From contig JAAAUF010000220.1 of assembly GCA_015499985.1 (NCBI GenBank), forward strand, positions 1 through 44,152: 44,152 bases of DNA, in the 5' to 3' direction. The stretch comes from Haplosporangium gracile (taxonomy: Eukaryota > Mortierellomycota > Mortierellomycetes > Mortierellales > Mortierellaceae). Position 1 is the first letter of the stretch. Every line of letters begins with the position of its first letter. A program made the position numbers and the translations under genes. The notes under the pieces were generated by a model that was given only the letters and a program-made list of their open reading frames with translations, was not told the origin of the DNA and searched no databases. This document shows, in pieces, positions 21,389 to 33,199 of this stretch.

Positions 21389-22263
21389 CCGCAGTCCTGA
21401 TTGAGTGTGAAAGGAACTATCTACAGTCATTATCCTAGTGGCGACACTTCTGGCATCTCTAGACGGAGATTTCCAAGGACTAAAAAATCGATAGGCCACA
21501 CTTTCATGGTTTGTATTCACACTGAAAATCAAAATCAAGGGGACTTTTACCCTTTTGTTCTACACGAGATTTCTGTTCTCGTTGAGTCCCCCTTAGGACA
21601 CCTGCGTTATCTTTTAACAGATGTGCCGCCCCAACTAGACTCCTCATCCGACAATGTCTTTAACCTAGAACGGTTACGTTAAGCAATCTTAAATCTTGGA
21701 GAAGGGATAGTGGTATCTCACTGGCGCCGAAGTTCCCTCTTATTCAGTACCTTTCTCATCTGTTCAAAGTTTGGTCTTTTTAGGCTGCTTGCTTCGAAGT
21801 ATCGCCTCTCTATCGGCTTCATCGCTGCAATGTGGTAAGAATATGGTGAGTGAGAGAGAGAGAAGGAAAGAGAGACACAGAGGGAGTGGATACGTGTGTG
21901 TATCCGACAGTCAATGTGTATGTTAGAGGAGTATGTCTCTATGTTGGGCGTATGTGTGTATGTTATGTTGAAGGGGTGCCTGTATATGTGTCACTGTGTA
22001 CATGCTGTCTAGCATAGTCAAGGAAATGTGTTCTGGGTGACTATGTCGACGGAACGTATTTTTTTTTTCCGTTTATACGGTTTTTTTAATTCCGTTTATG
22101 CGGGTTCTAAAAACTGCTTCGACGTAAATTGAAAATGAGAGGGCACCCAAAATGTTCCGTTGTGACGCCTGCCCCTCTCCCGTGGGTGCTTCCTCTCTTT
22201 GACTTCTCTTGACCATCAACAGCCAACACTTTCATCTACCAACACAACTCTATATTCATTACC
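21389..22263. promoter_or_regulatory. Intergenic region upstream of the coatomer epsilon gene
   Basis: Contains an unassigned open frame at about 21420-21682 that reads like protein (see findings), a GT- and GA-rich simple-sequence stretch at about 21845-22010, and a small imperfect inverted-repeat structure at 22045-22166. The coatomer gene starts 97 bp after that structure. No TATA box that I can support. Confidence 0.4.
22045..22166. repeat. Short imperfect inverted-repeat structure, possibly MITE-like
   Basis: GTCGACGGAACGTATTTT at 22045-22062 is matched by its near reverse complement at 22149-22166 (AAAATGTTCCGTTGTGAC). Inside lie two direct copies of TTCCGTTTATRCGG separated by a T run. 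The size, about 122 bp, and position in a promoter fit a miniature element or a structured regulatory site. No clear target-site duplication was seen. Confidence 0.35.
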
Positions 22264-23658
22264 ATGGACGAGAATACCCTCTTCGCTATCCGCAACCTCT
22301 TCTACTCGGGTATGGTCCAACCATCCTCATATTCGCTCCTCTCACCTCTTCACACGCGTTCATCTTTTTCTTTTTCATCGCGCCTTTGTGAAAGAAGCGC
22401 TCTTTCATCAGAACCCTACCACTACCTTCACATCCCCGCTAATGCACGCAGCGCACCCAACTCACATTTATTCCCATTTCTGACGAAATAAACCAACATA
22501 GGCAACTACACACAGGTCATCTCAGAGACGACATCATCCCGCACCCGCGCCTCCGCGAACCAGGCAACAATTCATCAATTGGACCTCTTCCTGTTCCGCT
22601 CGCTGATCGCCACAAAGAACTATACCCGTGTCGCTCAGGAGATTACCGAGTCCCACGGATTGGGCCTCCAAGCCCTCAAGGCCCAGGCTGTCTATCTGGA
22701 TGCTGTCCAGTCGGCTGATGCTGCCGGTCGGGATGCTGCTTTGGCCCATTTGAGAGACTTACTCCTTGTCCACTCGCCTGACGACCATCAGCCGGAGATC
22801 ACGGCCTTGGAGGTCAAGGTCGTTGTAGGCCAGGTCTTGGCTACCGAGGGATTGGTCGAGGAAGCTCTTACTGTCCTCTTGCCCCACAACAACCACCTCG
22901 AAAGGTAAGAAGCCAGGGAATGGTTGTTAACAATGGAAAGAGCGTATGCTAATACAAGGTATAATTATGGGGAACCTGTAGATCACTGACACGTATCATA
23001 TACTATTTAATTCCAATTCCATTTTGACTTCCTTTGCTCCTAGTGTGGCGGTCGTGGTCCAAATCTACTTGCAGATGAATCGTCTGGATCTGGCGAGGAA
23101 GGAAGTCGAGGCATGCAAATCGTGGGCTGAGGATGCAATGTTGGCCCAGCTGATGGAGGCCTGGGTCGGACTTCGCACGGGTGGCGGCGACAAATACCAG
23201 AGCGCCTACTATATCTATGAGGAAATCGCCACGTCCTCTACATCCCCCACCGTCAAGTCCTTGATTGGAGAGGCGGTGTGCAATATTCAAATGGGTCATT
23301 ACCCAGAGGCTGAGGGGATCCTTCAGGAGGTTCTCTCGAGGGATCCTACTAATACTGATGCGATTGTCAATCAGATTGTTCTGTCAACCTTGTTGAGCAA
23401 ACCAGCAGAAGAGATCAGCGTCCTGGTCCAGTAAGTTTTTTGTCAATTGTCAGATGATATGTGCCTTTTTTTTTTCACCATGAAGATGGCACACTACACA
23501 TCATTACTTTCCATCCATTGACAATATGTTGTCGCTTATCGCTTTCCATGAACAATAGGCAATTACAGAGTGTTGCACCAAACCACTCTTACTTGCAGGA
23601 CTTGGACTTGAAGTCAAGTTTGTTTGATCGCGTTGCCCAGCGCTTTGCCGTCGCCTAA
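22264..23658 (+). CDS. COPE: Coatomer subunit epsilon
   Basis: Part of the COPI vesicle coat that carries cargo from Golgi to ER; epsilon stabilises alpha-COP. Four exons: 22264-22309, 22502-22904, 23044-23430, 23559-23658, all in phase, giving 311 aa, close to the usual 300. The protein starts MDENTLFAIRNLFYSGNYTQ, a typical epsilon-COP start. TPR-like helical repeats follow: LDLFLFRSLIATKNYTRVAQEI, then the block from AVVVQIYLQMNRLDLARKEV to DAMLAQLMEAWVGL, and YYIYEEI. The end HSYLQDLDLKSSLFDRVAQ is also characteristic of the family. Introns are 128-192 nt. The gene is convergent with the F-box gene, 559 bp apart. Confidence 0.96.
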
Positions 23659-24217
23659 AATATCCACTCCATTATCTAGGCACCTTGGTATCTCTGGCTC
23701 TCTTACATACAACCCTCAATACAAAGGACAGTAAACGCGTTCAACTAAATATTTTTTTCTCTCACACCCTCGCAAGGACCTCTCTCTCACCATCATGCAT
23801 GTGCGTCCAAAAAATACCCTGGGACTTAAAAAAAAAAAAACGTATTTGAAAAAAAGTGGGTTTATTTACAAAGGTCTGAACTATTTACACAACACAACTG
23901 CTCTGGAAACACTGAATCCATGCAAGGCATATTTTTTTGGGATTTGGAAGGGGGGTTTTTTTTCTCACATATGTACAACAGGAACGGGTCCCCAATGGAA
24001 CTCAGACAAAAAGACGAGTCAAGAGTCCCAAAAGGACGGAGGGTAGGCGATAGGGAAGGGGACAGGGTAGGTGGGATCGATCAGCAGGGAACAGTGGGCG
24101 TTACGGCACTGGGATACTCATTCATTCAAAAAGCAAGAGACACAAGTCCTTTCAGGGACTTCCGCAAGATAAGGATGGGACAAGAACTCCTCAGCAAGAG
24201 TGAGAATGAATGAAGGC
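23659..24217. other. Convergent 3' flanks of the coatomer epsilon and F-box genes
   Basis: AT-rich with several poly(A)/poly(T) runs. On the minus strand an AATAAA near 23860 could serve the F-box transcript. No gene supported. Confidence 0.4.
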
Positions 24218-25786
24218 TCAGGTACTGAAATTGCAGAGGACCGGGAGGAAGCGCTGCATGCGTCTCTTGTCGTCGTCACAAAACTTGACATTGTCACCAA
24301 AGAGACGCACCTCACGCAGGCGCGAGCGGGACGCAACCACCTTGAAGCAACGGACGAGATTCTATTTATCCATGCAGAATAAGGAATATCCATAAACCGT
24401 TAGGATACAATCATTTTTGGTTACATTAGAAATAAAAACAATGCTGTACTTGCATGAATAAAAAAAAAGCAAAAGAATTGTATTTCCCATGGGTAAAGAA
24501 CTGACCTGGCCATTGCCTTTGACAGGAGCACGGAGGACCTGGAGACGGTCGCAAGAGGTAAGAACCTGCTCGAGTTCATCGCATCCCAAAAGATCACGCC
24601 AGCCGAACCAGATACGGACCAGCTGGGGGCCCAGCTTGGGCAAAACGGTGTTGAAGAAGAGGTCCTTGCTGTGGAAGTCGGACCAGCGCTCCACATGGAG
24701 CTCTTGGATCTGACGAGCCTTTTCCAGAAAGCTCTGCCAGAATTCAACCGTGTTGTTATTGCGGGGCGCCGACTTGCCGGTCGAGGTCAGCTTGGGACAG
24801 AGCGCCAGAGCCATCAGGATCAATTGAGAATCGACAGTTCCCATGTCGAAAAACTCGAGATTCTGAGGAGGGTGCTTCAGGACGGCGGCAGTATAAGTGT
24901 CGGGGCAGTTTCGAAGGTAGATCGACACCAGGCCCGGGTTATGCAAGACCAGCGTCTCGAGCGAATAGGCGGTGATCGATTCGGGACAGATGTCCAGCTT
25001 GGTGAGCGATCGACAGTACTGAGCCAGGACACGCGAAAAGTCGTGTGCGGGAATGGCCTGAGGAGCATGGTGCAGATGGAGACTGGTCAGGTTGACAAGC
25101 GAAGGGGCCAGGGCGACACTGGTTTTGAGGTCGGGTGGAGCCAGAAAGGAGATGCTGAGGTCGGTCAAGTGCTTTGAGATGGACCTGATGTTGGACCAAT
25201 CTGCTCGAGTGGTGATCAGTTTGTGCAGACGAGTGCATGCGCTAATGCAATTCAAGGCGGCATCGGCATAGGTCGTGTCGTCCTTATCAACAGAGTTGAT
25301 CGAAACGCTGGTCAAGTCGAGTTCCTGAATGTGGGCCATGCCCTGGGCAATCGTCGGGTCCAGGGTGCGGAAGGCCTCGGTCTCAAAGGGCTCCATCAAA
25401 TGACCCCTCTCACCAGAGCGGAAGCAGAGGGAGATGGACGACAGACGAGGGCAAGGCTCAAAGAGGTTGTCGAGCGAAGGGAACATTTCCCAGAGCTCAA
25501 GCTTGCAGCGGGAGAGGGAGCGGACGTAAAGGCCACGGTTGGTGGTGGTCAAGGTGCGGACGAGGGCATTGACCTTTGTCTCGGATCCCCGGCCATTACG
25601 AATAAAAGGGGCGCGGTATAGAAAGACGTTGGCGTCAAAGAACCAGGTTCGGCTGACGAGGGAGCAGGCACGGAGGGAGGCCTGGATCTGCTGTGGACAG
25701 AGTTCTGCTTGGGCTTCGAGACAGGCGAGTATCTCAAAGACGATTTCAGGTAAGGCGAGGGCTCGGTTGGTGGCGGTCGTCAACAT
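24218..25786 (-). CDS. F-box / leucine-rich-repeat-like protein
   Basis: Two exons, 24506-25786 and 24218-24361, join in phase 0 (donor GTCAGT, acceptor TAG) to give 474 aa. The second exon is recognised by family-like sequence (NLVRCFKVVASRSRLREVRL, then DDDKRRMQRFLP). The N-terminal 8-50 is F-box-like: ALPEIVFEILACL, then CSLVSRTWFFDANVFLYR. Irregular leucine-rich repeats follow (IQELDLTSVSI, LTDLSISFL, LTSLHLHH, LTKLDICPES, LVSIYLRNCPD). Such proteins usually serve as substrate receptors in SCF ubiquitin ligases; the substrate cannot be told. The frame is open for 54 more codons upstream but starts with GTG, so the first ATG at 25786 was chosen. Divergent F-box families of this kind are common in Mortierella-like genomes. 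Confidence 0.85.
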
Positions 25787-26041
25787 ATGTGTCGATTTTG
25801 ATTTAGAAGTGTCGGTAGTGTGTGTGTGGTACGGATGGGGAGCAGGCAAGGATGGTGATGCAGATAAGACGACAACAGACGACAAAGATAGAAGAGACAA
25901 CAGAAAAAGGTTTTGACGCGAACTGTGCAGAGAGAGCGGAGTTGACACGGCTAGGATGTTTTGGTAATAAGACGAACGGGTGAAACGAAGTTCTGTTCTC
26001 GTGACTCTATGTTAAGCGACGGTGATACGACGAATAAGAGC

Positions 26042-26051
26042 NNNNNNNNNN
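26042..26051. other. Assembly gap (10 N)
   Basis: Ten undetermined bases inside purine-rich DNA. The true gap length is unknown. Confidence 0.99.
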
Positions 26052-27872
26052 AAAAGACGCGAGAGGGAAGGAAAGGACTGTCGGCTAGGGCCTAATATGG
26101 GTCTAGAGGGATGCAGTCTCAAACTCGCTGCTAATGGTGTTTGTTGTATGCAGTAGTACCTGTAGTGGGGTTGGGTATTCTCTTTGACGCTTGGGCACGA
26201 AAGCAAAGGATAAGGGGGTCTGTTCACGAAAAGTGGGAAAAGTGAAAGGAAAAGGGGACGGACGCTCAAGTCAAAGGGCGAGGCAAGAACGACAAGGTAG
26301 AGACCGAGTAAAGGAGAGCACAGAAGAGGATATTGTCGAGGGAAACTGTAATGGCGGAAATGGTGGAAAGAGGTGAGAAGGAAGAAGAAGGCAACGAAGA
26401 ACAAAAGTTGCTGTAGAAAGAGTTGACTACGTTTGGAGAATGTTGATCAGAAACTAGGCGGAGTAGAGGATGGTTTGGGGAAATTTCTGTAACGTTCTCC
26501 AAACTCACAGGCAAAGCATTTTTGAAAGCTCGGGTGGATGGGGGTAGGTGTAGGGTCGAGAGAGGTAGCAGCGTGGCTAATAACAAGAAAATGAAGAATG
26601 GAGAGGGATGGCGCTTGTTCGAAAAAGTGCCAAAGTGGAGCTCGAAGGGAGGTTGTGTATGAACGAAAGAAAAAAAAGAGAAGAGTTGAGAATCTGGCGG
26701 GGTGAAGAGGAGAATAAGAAGAAGAGACTAAAAAAGGACCTATTGAACAGGATAAAATGTGCGTGTGTGAAAAAGGGAAAAGGAAGGAGTTAGCTTGTGA
26801 TGTGGGGTGGATGGGGAAACTGGTGGTGAGTAGAAGGTGAGAAGTAGAAAGAAGTGTGTATGGATGGATGAAAGAAAGAAGAGAAAAGAAAAAAAGAAGC
26901 CCGTTCAAGAGACAGAGAAAAAGTCCTTTTTATGCGAACTTTACTAGGTGGACGAACTGGTCGTGTGTTCACATCCCATAAGTGGACAAACAAGATGACT
27001 CGAACCCGCCTCCCAGTCAAAAGTGTGGGGAAAAAATCATATCAATATGTCGCGCTAACTGATGAGAGTACAACAACTGGCTCCTATCCAGGAAAGCAAG
27101 CAAGCAAGCAAGCAGGCAGGCAAACACCAGCACCTCCTCTTCTCTCTTTCCACTACCCCTTTTACTCTGTCAAGGCGAGGCTGGCCCTTGATTTTCGTCT
27201 TTTTTGCATGTAACGAAGGGGGAAAAGATGCAAGAAAGAATAGACCAACCACCTGTTTGCCCCATCCCACACTACCCCTCCTCCATTCTCTCCACACCAT
27301 TCTCAATTGATCGCTTCTTCCTCCTCTTCCTCCCTTCCCACTACTTCTTTTCTTCAAACCAATGAAAAGGGCTAACTGCCATCGGATGGTGCTCTTGACC
27401 TGTCGACTCGGGTCGTTGTTGTCTTTTGTTTGATGACTTTTTTGGCTTGCCATTGTGGGCGCTCTAAACGAGAAAACAAAGAACACACGAAGTTACATGT
27501 ATGGATGTATGCTGGTGTGTGGGCGTTATATTTCTCCACTCTAGCGCCTTCCTTCCTCCCCACCTTCCATCTCGTTCCATCCACCCATCGTTCGTTAAAA
27601 CAACAAAGGTCTTGCTTGGTCTTGGTCGTTCGTTTGCAAAAGGAAAAATTGGTTGACAGCAACAACAACGACAAATCCTTGGTGCGGCCCTTTGTCCTCC
27701 CTCTTTTTGGGTCTGTGCTTGTCAATTTCCCTGTCAGGTGTCTTTGTGCGACGAGTTGCATGAAAAACACATCTCTTCTTATTACTCTTTATTTCCCACC
27801 CGACCAAAACACCAAGCTCACACACCCCACTAACAATACAGCCAATCGACACAGAGGTTGTGCGTGCAGTCG

Positions 27873-27916
27873 GGAAGGAAGGAAGGAAGGAAGGAAGGAA
27901 GGAAGGAAGGAAGGAA
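27873..27916 (+). repeat. (GGAA)11 microsatellite
   Basis: Eleven perfect tandem GGAA units followed by imperfect ones. Likely length-variable between strains. Confidence 0.97.
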
Positions 27917-28223
27917 AGAACGAAGGGAGGGCGGAAGCGACCTTTTTTGTGTGTATGTATATGTGAGAGCAGAAATAAAAGAAAAACATGCAACAAATCA
28001 AACTTGATATCGAAATCACTCCCACGGCATGCCTCATTCATCATCCTATACACAAGATCCTGTCGAAAAAGTGAAACGGTGCGGAGGAAATTGCATGAGT
28101 ACATACCATATCCACTTTACACGAGAGGACCACAAGGATGGCAAAAGCAATCGATGAACAACAAAGCACACGACGCCCGATTGAACAGAAGGAACGTGAA
28201 GAAAAAACGAAGAGAGGCAAAGT

Positions 28224-31200
28224 TTATGGAAGGGGCAACATAACAACTCCCTCAGCATCCTTGTCGCGACTCAGAGGTCCAACTCCTTCTCCCTGTTGTG
28301 GTGTAGATGTTGATGCTGTTGTTGATGCTGTTGTTGATACTGGAATGGCCGTGCTGCTGCCGTCGCTTTGGAAAGACATTCCTGTGCCCCCTACACCGCC
28401 AGGAGGAACTGTGACGTTCGCAAACACCTGTGGGTTGCCAGTCTGTCGTGCCAGGATCATCTTTTCCTGCATCGACATGATACTCTTCTTCATCGCCAGT
28501 CGGTCCAAGTACAGCTGCTGCCGTTGGCGCTCGAGTTCGCCCTTCTCCATATCAAGCACATTCTCCAGTTCTTCAAACTGCTGCAGCTTGAGCTCTAATT
28601 TCTTGAGCTGCATTTCAACCACAACTGTGACCAACCGCTGAATCTCTCGCTCCTCGTAATCAGCAAGAGACTTGGCCTTGACTGCAGCTGACCCGAGAGC
28701 CGCCGCGGCTGCCTTTTCGAGAGTCGACCGAGGGATACCTCCGATATCTTCCCCGATCACTGCATCTTCCTCCTTGACGCCCGCGGCCTTGTCCGTGTCC
28801 TTGTCCACATCCATCGCTTCACTCGACTCACCCTTGTCATCCGTGGGCTTGCTCTGACTCACACTGGATCTCTCTGCCTTCTCTGCCTCTGTCTTTGCAC
28901 TCTTGGTCGCCAAAGCAAGTTCCTTCAGAGCACTCTGGGCAGCAGCGGCAGCCACACCAGGATTGACAACGCTTGCCAAAAAAGCAACGACGCTCATCAC
29001 CGGGTTCTCAGACTCGCTAAACGGTACTCTATTGATCTGAAAAGATTCAAGGTCGCGCTCCGTCTTGCCTCCAAGATAAGGATCCTCGATAGGGAGTTGC
29101 AAAAAGTACAGAATGCATTGCTCTCGACCACGGGTGCCCACGTGTTCCGCGACAAGGTTCCAGTCCTCGTCATACAACTCAAGACCTTCCAACAGCAACA
29201 ACGTCTCCTGGTCCGTCCATGGCTCATCTGACGACTGCTTGTAACTCTGAGACTGGAATCGAATAAAGTCCCCAGAGGACATGGTCGATGGAAACCGGCC
29301 TTCCAGATAGCAGTTGGAGCAAAGCTCAAAGTTCCTGGTCTTGACGCTGTGGTATCGATTCTTGGTACAGTCGTTGCCACATGTGAAGCAGTTAAACTGC
29401 TGTCTCTTTTCTGCGGTCTCGTTGCTCTCTGACGTCACAGGCGTTGGACCAGGCGTGTAGATGTTTCGACGGAGTGCGAGGTTGATATCCACTTTCGTGG
29501 CTCCTGGTGTCGCAGAGTCTGCGCTTGGCTTTGTCGTTGCTGGTGAAGATGTGCTGGATTGGAAGGGCTGGAGTCCCTTGGGTGTATCGGCTGTGACCTG
29601 GAAGTGGCCAACGAATGATGGTCCAACAGTCGAAGGACGGGTATCGGGGTCAACCTGGAACACACATTCATGCACGCGAGTACAAGATTAGCAACATGGT
29701 GCCTGTACTTTTTGACAATGCACAACAACATGAAGGACGATATGTACCTGGTAGTTGATAAGGCCCCACTGCTCTAAAAGAGCATGGACTCTGATGATGG
29801 CACACACGTCTCCGGCCAAGTTACGTCTGCAAGCTGTTACAGTTAGGTACTCAGATGGGTTGAGGCGATAGGTGTTGACCATAAAGTCGCGGTACTCCTT
29901 GTAGACAGACGGCGATTTGTTCCTGTTCTTCAAGGTAAAGAACTCTGGGAGCGATTTTTGCTCGATCTCATGAATCTTGGAGAGAGAGAACCAAGCTGAA
30001 TACGAAGGGATAATGACCTCTTGAGTCTGTTGAGAGAGATAGCGGTTAGCCTCCTCCTCCAGCCGAAGCCTTTCTTCCTCAGCAAGCGTAGAAGCATCGG
30101 TCGATTCTGGTAGAGCTGCGTCCTGTTCCAATGAAGCCGTTTCATTTGTATCCTGATCCTTGCTCGACTCTGCCTCTATCTTGGTGCTAGTCTCCTCGTT
30201 CTTTGCATCCAGATCCATAGGCACTGCATTTCCATCGCCACCAGTCGCAATCTCCTTCGAGGATTCTACTGCTGACAATGCAACTAATTGATCTGATGGA
30301 TGGACTGGAATGTTGGCCAACTCTCCTCCAACGATGGGCTCGTACTCGTTCTTCTTTGATCCTCGTCCACGAGGGGCGTTATCCTCCAACGAGACAACCT
30401 GGAGGCCTGGGTGGTCGGGCTGGATATCCATGGGTGTTAGTGACGAGCTCCGCTTGACTCTCTTGGGGAGAGATTCTGCCTTTTCCGAATTGTCACGCTT
30501 GCCACCAAATCGCTGAGTAGAAGGTGCTGGTGATCCAGCGGCTGATTCCTGGTCGCTGTTCTGATCAGAAGATGGCTCATAATCTTCCTCGTTCATCCAC
30601 TCGTTGTACTTGTCACTGTCTCTGATCCAGCGTGTCGAAATGCTCCAGGCTCCAGAATGCTCAGGTACTGGCTCGGGGTCCATAAACTCGCTGGTCGTCT
30701 CCAGCAACCACTCGTCGTAAGAATCGGGGTAATACCAGTAGTGGACGAGGACCTTGCCATCCTTCTTCTCCAGTGTTCGCAGCCATTCCTCGCCCTCGGG
30801 ACTCTCCAGTTCCTCAGACGAATGATGGACAACGTGAGTAGCGTGTTGAATGTCATTAGTAGAAGTTCCTAAGACGAGTGAAGATGGACATTTGGCAAAC
30901 CTTAGTTTCCATAACAACAACCAACAAAGTGTATTGTTGATCTTCAGCGGCAAGCAAAAAAAAAAGAGCTCACCTCCAAGACGCTCAAGGGATGCCTCAA
31001 GCCTCTCCCGTTCATCCTCAGGGACAGAGCTGTCAAAGGCGACAATAGGGTTCTTGATAACCCCCTCAGAGACGAGGTGATTCCGAATGTGTGCCACCAA
31101 CTCTACATTCGGTGTCTTCCTTGCCATGCTTCCGAGATCCCATCGGCGCCAACCCTGAGCAAGTCGGTATTCATAAGCTGCCTTGAGTGCCTTATAGAGG

Positions 31201-31490
31201 GGCGATCCTGTTGTAATGATCTCTGAGCGGAATATCTTTGCGGGGATGCGAGCAGGTCGTGCAGTGGGCAGGTGTTGTGTGCTGTTAGACCCAAGGACGT
31301 CCTCCTGAAACTGCTGGAGTGCATGGACGAACTGGGCGAGGTCCTTTGCGGTGATGGTGACGTCTGATCCCGGTCTGCTCTTGTGGAGATCGCGCGATAG
31401 GTCGTCCTTGATGCGTTCGAACTGGGCGATGGTGCTGGGAGCCTCGTAGAACTTGAAGTCGGCGCCACCGGATTTGCGACGCGCCGTCAT
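28224..31490 (-). CDS. SWI3: SWI3/RSC8 (SMARCC) scaffold subunit of SWI/SNF-type remodeller
   Basis: Dimeric scaffold that holds the remodelling complex together in the nucleus. Three exons: 30974-31490, 29748-30868, 28224-29654, all in phase; 1022 aa. The ATG at 31490 begins MTARRKSGGADFKFYEAP. An N-terminal SMARCC module is present, with VLVHYWYYPDSYDEWL and YNEWMNEEDYE near-identical in type to animal SMARCC1/2. SWIRM covers about 453-546 (VIIPSYSAWF, then FMVNTYRLNPSEYLT). A ZZ-type zinc finger lies at about 633-668 (CFTCGNDC, then ELCSNCY), SANT at about 688-735 (PWTDQETLLLLEGLELY, then REQCILYFLQLP), and a coiled coil or leucine zipper at about 878-949. The 105-nt first intron is a multiple of three with no in-frame stop, so its retention would insert 35 residues. 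It starts 224 bp from the divergent SR-protein gene. Confidence 0.96.
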
Positions 31491-31714
31491 TTTGTTTTTC
31501 TGCGTACAGTGGGTTTGCTTTTGTTTGAAGGGAACACAAAGGTGGGGTGAGAAGAGCGGAGGTAGACAGGCGTTTTTTCAAATTTGATATTTGTGGCTTA
31601 GCAATGTTAAAGAAAGGTATTTTTGAATGCTTGGGGCGTGGGCATCTTGACCTCTCTTTCTCTCTCCCCTCTCACTCCCAACCCATTTACACACTCACTC
31701 GAACACACACACTA
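31491..31714. promoter_or_regulatory. Short divergent promoter between SWI3 and the SR-protein gene
   Basis: Only 224 bp separate the two start codons, so the genes probably share a bidirectional promoter. The right half is CT-rich on the plus strand. No TATA box is evident. Confidence 0.6.
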
Positions 31715-33199
31715 ATGTCTCTCCCACCCCCACCCCCACCACTGCCACCAGGTACAAATCCTTTACACACGCCACCCTCTGGTCCACGGACAGCCGACTT
31801 AATAACATAACATCACTTGCGCAGCAACTATTTCTAATCTACCCGCTTGTTATTGGTTTTTTTTTTGGACATGTTAGCCGACAGTGGTGCGCCCCCACCA
31901 GCAAGCACCCACACAACCGTCTATGTCGGTCACCTCAGCCCAAGAACCGAGCGCAGAGACGTCGAGGAGCTTGTAAGTGTTATTTTTTATTGTTTGTATA
32001 ATGATTACTTGAAGATAAGAAGTTGAATAGGGTCTGACAATACATTTATTCATTCCTTCCATCGTGTAGTTTGAAAAGTACGGCCGCGTTGTTTCGGTCG
32101 AACTGAAGCACGGCGGATTTGCTTTTGTCGAGTACGAGGATCCTCGCGATGCAGATGATTCAGTCAGCAAGTTGAACGGATACGAGCTTGATGGGAGCAG
32201 AATCACGGTCGAATGGTCAAGGCGCTCTGGAGGACCTGGCAGCGGATGCTTCCTCTGCAACGGAACTGGACATTGGGCTCGCGAGTGCCCCGAGGCAAGC
32301 GAAAAGGGCATGGATGTCAAGTCCGGAAAGTGCTTCAAATGCGGTGTCAGCGGTCACTTGGCCCGTTACTGGTGAGTTTTTACGCCTGACTTGGGTGCCT
32401 TCGTTAGTCGACATTGTTCAATGTCAAGTGCTGACAAATTGTCTTAATGTTCCATTTTGGTAGCCGTGGACCTGATACCAGACGTTCGGGTCCCTCGTAC
32501 AGCGATTATCGTCGCGGACCTCCTCCACCTCCCCGTTATGGCGGTCGTGGTCGCTCTCCTGGACCCTATGGTAGGGATCCTTATGACTATGGCTACCGTG
32601 GACGTGGCTACTCCAGATCCCCTGACCGTGGCTATGGTGCCCCTGGCGGTTACCGTCAGAGATCCCCCTACCACGGCGGATACCGCGGACGCTCTCCTTC
32701 GCCCTATTACCGTGATGGCGGCCGTGGTCGCTCTCCCAGTCCCTATGGGTAAGAGCTATACTTTTGTTTTTGTTTATCTCCGTCTTGAATTATGCTTTGT
32801 TTGTTGCCAGTTGTGTATTTTTTTTTTCTTTATTCTTTGAACAAGCATTTGTGCTTCAAGTCTTGGACTTGCTTTCAATGCAGAGCATTCTATGCTTTAA
32901 GGCACCTTTTTAGATGATAAAAAAGTGGACAGCCATTATTTTTTCTTGGGATTTTGGGCGCTGGAACGGATATCATGGGATAGTGGCGAAGCGAATAGGA
33001 TCTATAAGGAGCAAAATGGATAAACGGGAAGAAGAATGGATGGCAACTCGATATGACGAAAAACCCAGCATTGACGGATCTTTTTTCTTTTCGGGAACCG
33101 GACGTGTGCTCGTCTTTTCTCTTTCCTCGACCTTTTTATTTTCTTCTTACAATCAGGCGCGGAGCACCACCACCACCTCCACCCCAGAGACGTGTCTAA
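31715..33199 (+). CDS. SR-type splicing factor with RRM and two CCHC zinc knuckles
   Basis: Nuclear pre-mRNA binding and splicing regulator, similar in plan to SRSF7 and plant RSZ proteins. Five exons: 31715-31751, 31878-31972, 32070-32371, 32464-32748, 33157-33199; 253 aa. RRM at about 24-93, with RNP2 VYVGHL and RNP1 GGFAFVEY. Two zinc knuckles follow: C104-C107-H112-C117 and C132-C135-H140-C145, the last Cys made by the exon 3/4 junction. The tail is rich in RGG, SP and YG. The last exon (RGAPPPPPPQRRV then stop) is inferred from phase, a good CAG acceptor and an AATAAA 123 bp later; without that splice the protein stops right after SPSPYG. The first exon is Pro-rich; translation could instead start at the ATG at 31871 in the same frame, giving MLADSG. 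Confidence 0.9.

Larger units (their letters stand above)
25787..28223. other. Gene-free purine-rich region with assembly gap and microsatellites
   Basis: About 2.4 kb between the F-box gene start and the 3' end of the SWI3 gene. From 26050 to 26900 the plus strand is strongly GA-rich, so CT-rich on the F-box sense strand. AAGC/AGGC repeats occur at about 27096-27124. Open frames here are low-complexity by-products of this bias. I see no protein or RNA gene. Confidence 0.5.

Noticed and set aside
25787..25948. 54-codon N-terminal extension of the F-box protein
   Set aside because: It begins at GTG, is low complexity and lies before the first ATG, which directly precedes the F-box.
26976..27015. 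tRNA-like B box (GGGTTCGAGTC) on the minus strand
   Set aside because: The flanking bases do not form a T stem or acceptor stem and no A box lies at the right distance.
27430..28243. Open frames over the GGAA repeat
   Set aside because: They are translations of a tetranucleotide repeat on both strands, with repeated KEGR or PSFL units, not genes.
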